From assembly GCF_022581195.2 (NCBI RefSeq), contig NC_061482.1, positions 5,580,001-5,644,000 on the forward strand: a stretch of DNA of 64,000 nt. Reading direction: 5' to 3'. The stretch is from Helicoverpa zea. Its lineage: Eukaryota; Arthropoda; Insecta; Lepidoptera; Noctuidae. Each line of letters begins with the position of its first letter. The first letter of the stretch is position 1. Shown one piece after another: positions 61,667 through 64,000 of the stretch. The position numbers were made by a program, and so were the translations under genes. The notes under the pieces were generated by a model that saw nothing but the letters and a program-made list of their open reading frames with translations, ran no database searches and had not been told where the DNA came from.

Positions 61667-62964
61667 TACATTGCAAATACTCCTAATATTTATTCGCTTA
61701 TTTGACACGAATAGACAAACTACCGTATCGAGGTAAGCTAATTAATTTTCAACAATTTATAAATGAGCACCTGTTTGTAAGTCATTTATCATAGAATACG
61801 GTGTGATAGGCGGCCACAAGACCGTCAGCGCACGCGATGATTTTCTCTAGAATATTTAATTATAACATTGTTTCTTGTATTATTAAAGAAAATTACCGTT
61901 ATTAAAGATATCATTTTTCTTTGTTAGGGGAGTTTGTTTTAATTGGGAAGACCCAACAGATTTCCACGAACAAACTACCAATTTGCAGCACTATTGTTCA
62001 CCTCATTAATTGAATTTCGTACATAACACAATAATTATTCATAACAATAGAACTATCAAAATGTCGGCAGTAATTTTATATTCTCACTAGCAGTTTGCGC
62101 GGCATCGCTCACATGTGTTCAATTATCTACCAAATACACGCTTTCCGAAAGTTTTGTTCAATTTAGTGTACATTGCTGTATTAATTAATATACAAACTTT
62201 CACGTGTCTAATATAATAGTGTGTTATATTATAGATACGTAGAGTAAATAATTATTAATAGATTGCGTGGCGATATACTAGAACAACATTGTATGAAGCA
62301 GCGAAGCGGCCGGTACGCTAACTTACTACACAAGCATTTTACACTCATGTATAATATATTAATTCACGCTATACGCCCAGCAGTTTACATTTATTTTCTT
62401 TCTGTTACACCTGGCACAAATATCAACGCGCTTAATTATTTACTTTAATACCTCCAGCTTTCCGAGCGGATGAGTAAATAAGTTTTATTTGTCGTGTCGA
62501 AGGTTATAAGTGTATTTATTTTTATAAGAATAACGCTTGTTGAATCAGCATAAGGATTTATTTATATTATATTAGTTAATAAGTAAGATAAGAACAAATG
62601 AAGTGTTAATAATTTTAACACTTGAAATCATGGATAAAAATATAGGTGGTATTTAACCCAACCTCATTGTAGGATTTTAATTGTATTAAGTATGTCGTAT
62701 GTATAAACAATAGGTACAGTAAAATAAACGAAAAGATTAACGCGAGTGTTGTCGAAAGGACTAAAAGCTCTTGTTTTTTTTTTGCTACCATATTTGTGTC
62801 GTCGATGCACTTTTCTGTGCACGCCAAAAGTTGTATGAGCTCAAAACCGCCTGCAAAAGCTGGTTATTTATGAATACAGAAATGGAGTTATTGTTCTAAA
62901 AAGTAGTTCACATTTTATAATAAACGCGTAAAATGCGTCTAAAAAGTATTAATTCATTCAGAGT
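61667..62964. other. Unannotated AT-rich DNA
   Basis: The frames 62263-62448 (+) and 62615-62827 (-) are unrecognised. Nothing else seen. Confidence 0.5.
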
Positions 62965-63051
62965 TATACAATTTTCACTTTGTTTTTAATGAAAATTACT
63001 TTCTTTTACAGGTAAGTGAGATCGCGTGCTCTGTTATTTGGCGTAAGTAAG
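62965..63051 (+). other. Candidate recursive splice site 2 with 31-nt recursive-splice exon
   Basis: A long pyrimidine-rich run ending ttactttcttttacag is joined directly to gtaagtgag; the junction is 63011/63012. A second strong donor, gtaagtaag, begins at 63043. The 31 bases between (63012-63042) could be defined as a short exon and then removed when its own first six bases act as the next 5' splice site, the scheme known for recursive-splice exons. Kept in an mRNA, 31 bases would shift the frame. Same strand as the site at 25856, 37 kb upstream. Confidence 0.55.
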
Positions 63052-63339
63052 AATATTTTAATCACGTTACACTGGTTTGTACGATTGGTAAGGTTCTAAT
63101 TATTGTAGACATATTTTTTGAAGAGGAAGTAGTCACTATTCAACATTCACAAGTTTTATGTTTGGTGGGCTTGATTAACCTTTAGTTGGAAACTTTAAGT
63201 AAATAATCTAACTTCTGAGCAGATGAAGTTTCAGTAACTATTGAGATAAAGATCGTTGGCTATTTTTATCTTAGAGTTCCTGCACTAAAAAGACCGCACA
63301 ACTGTTTCGCTCAGGGAAATAATAAGAACAAACGTAGTA
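63052..63339. other. Unannotated AT-rich DNA
   Basis: Short stretch between the splice-site candidate and the GC-rich block; nothing recognised. Confidence 0.5.
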
Positions 63340-64000
63340 GCTCACGTAATCCGGTGACGAAACCACGTGGCTGCAGCCAATCACACGTGCTTACAATACG
63401 TCTGTCAGATTAGCAGCCGCAAGCGTCCCCGGGCGGCATCATTAGTCTTAGACACGACGGGGGCCGCCAATTACAACTGAATGAACGAACGCCGGCTTTA
63501 AAAGAACGCAGGACATTCGTTTTAGCTGAAATTTTAACTGCCAACCTTGATTTTAATTCCTCATGCCGATTCCACGTTTTTCGTTTTTCGTCGGTTTCCA
63601 AATATCTAGCTATACTCTTTACATGGTGGTATTACTCCAATCTGGATTCAGGAGTGATTGAAAACGTTCACGTGTAATCATAGGCCGATATTGATTCAGA
63701 GGGGTGTATACAAAATAAAAGCACGTCTTCCGGCGCTGCGTTATCACAATTCCGCATCGCGTGTCCTCGCATCTCAAGCTGCGCCCCTCCGGTCCGCGGC
63801 TCGTCTATTTTCTAATTGAGCGGTCCGAACGCATCCCCCAATTAGCCCACCACGTGTGAAGTAACTGAAGCAGGGCCGAACAGATAAAAACTCACTCCTT
63901 CACTGAAACGATCGATCGTGGACACAAAAAGAACAATATGAAGTGCATCGCCTTTTTTCGAAGTCGGGCGGCGCGAGCATGGGAGGGGGAAGGGAGAACT
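63340..64000. promoter_or_regulatory. GC-rich block with four CACGTG E-boxes
   Basis: CACGTG occurs at 63364-63369 (within ccacgtgg), 63384-63389, 63669-63674 and 63851-63856; about 0.05 would be expected in 500 bases of this composition. A ccaat word sits between the first two. GC-rich runs such as 'gcgtccccgggcggcatc' and caattagc homeodomain-type sites are mixed in. CACGTG binds bHLH factors such as CLK/CYC or Myc/Max. The frame 63410-63601 (-) has no domain. The block runs off the window. Confidence 0.4.

Noticed and set aside
1..64000. MicroRNA genes, CRISPR arrays, rRNA, telomeric TTAGG arrays
   Set aside because: By eye, none of the common insect microRNA seed sequences I know was found in a suitable hairpin, and no regular spacer-repeat array or TTAGG run is present.

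Overview
The window looks like AT-rich, non-coding nuclear DNA from a moth, most likely a noctuid or close relative. This rests on the repeats. There are several copies of a tRNA-derived SINE with an intact RNA polymerase III promoter, a family I recall from noctuids such as Helicoverpa. There are seven pieces of the family that starts TCTATACTAATATTATAAAG (Lep1-like, usually described as a non-autonomous Helitron). There is also a 'gggttccgtacc ... ggtacggaaccc' repeat and a 'taacccccgacgcaaaa' repeat that I know from many Lepidoptera. Family names are from memory.

No complete protein-coding gene is visible. Almost all open frames are short and look like chance, or are readings through repeats or GC-richer blocks. 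The strongest genic evidence is splicing signal. Two '...cag|gtaagt' junctions with strong pyrimidine tracts lie on the + strand at 25856/25857 and 63011/63012, the form of recursive splice sites (ratchet points). The second has another good donor 31 bases further on, so it could be a recursive-splice exon. Together they suggest that much of the window is a very long intron of a + strand gene whose exons lie outside. On the - strand, 23111-23041 looks like a small terminal coding exon, with an excellent acceptor, a 22-codon frame, a stop and an AATAAA about 100 bases later.

Layout. 1-9 kb: a complete SINE with target-site duplication and decayed repeats. 9-18 kb: a Helitron-like copy, a 45-bp exact duplication, a GTAGC-rich repeat, a palindromic RFX X-box and a SINE that lost its B box. 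18-30 kb: GC-richer blocks, a TATA promoter candidate, the - strand terminal exon, the first recursive site and a near-perfect inverted-repeat element. 30-50 kb: mostly featureless AT-rich DNA with GC-rich blocks at 34.6, 39.3-40.6 and 45.7-46.1 kb. 50-64 kb: twin CRE sites, a minus-strand SINE, a complete SINE with a 15-bp duplication, a 5'-truncated LINE fragment with an 11-bp duplication, the second recursive site, and a GC-rich block with four CACGTG E-boxes running off the end.

The GC-richer, repeat-poor blocks are the most likely regulatory elements. Their function cannot be read from one sequence; conservation in other moths would decide it.
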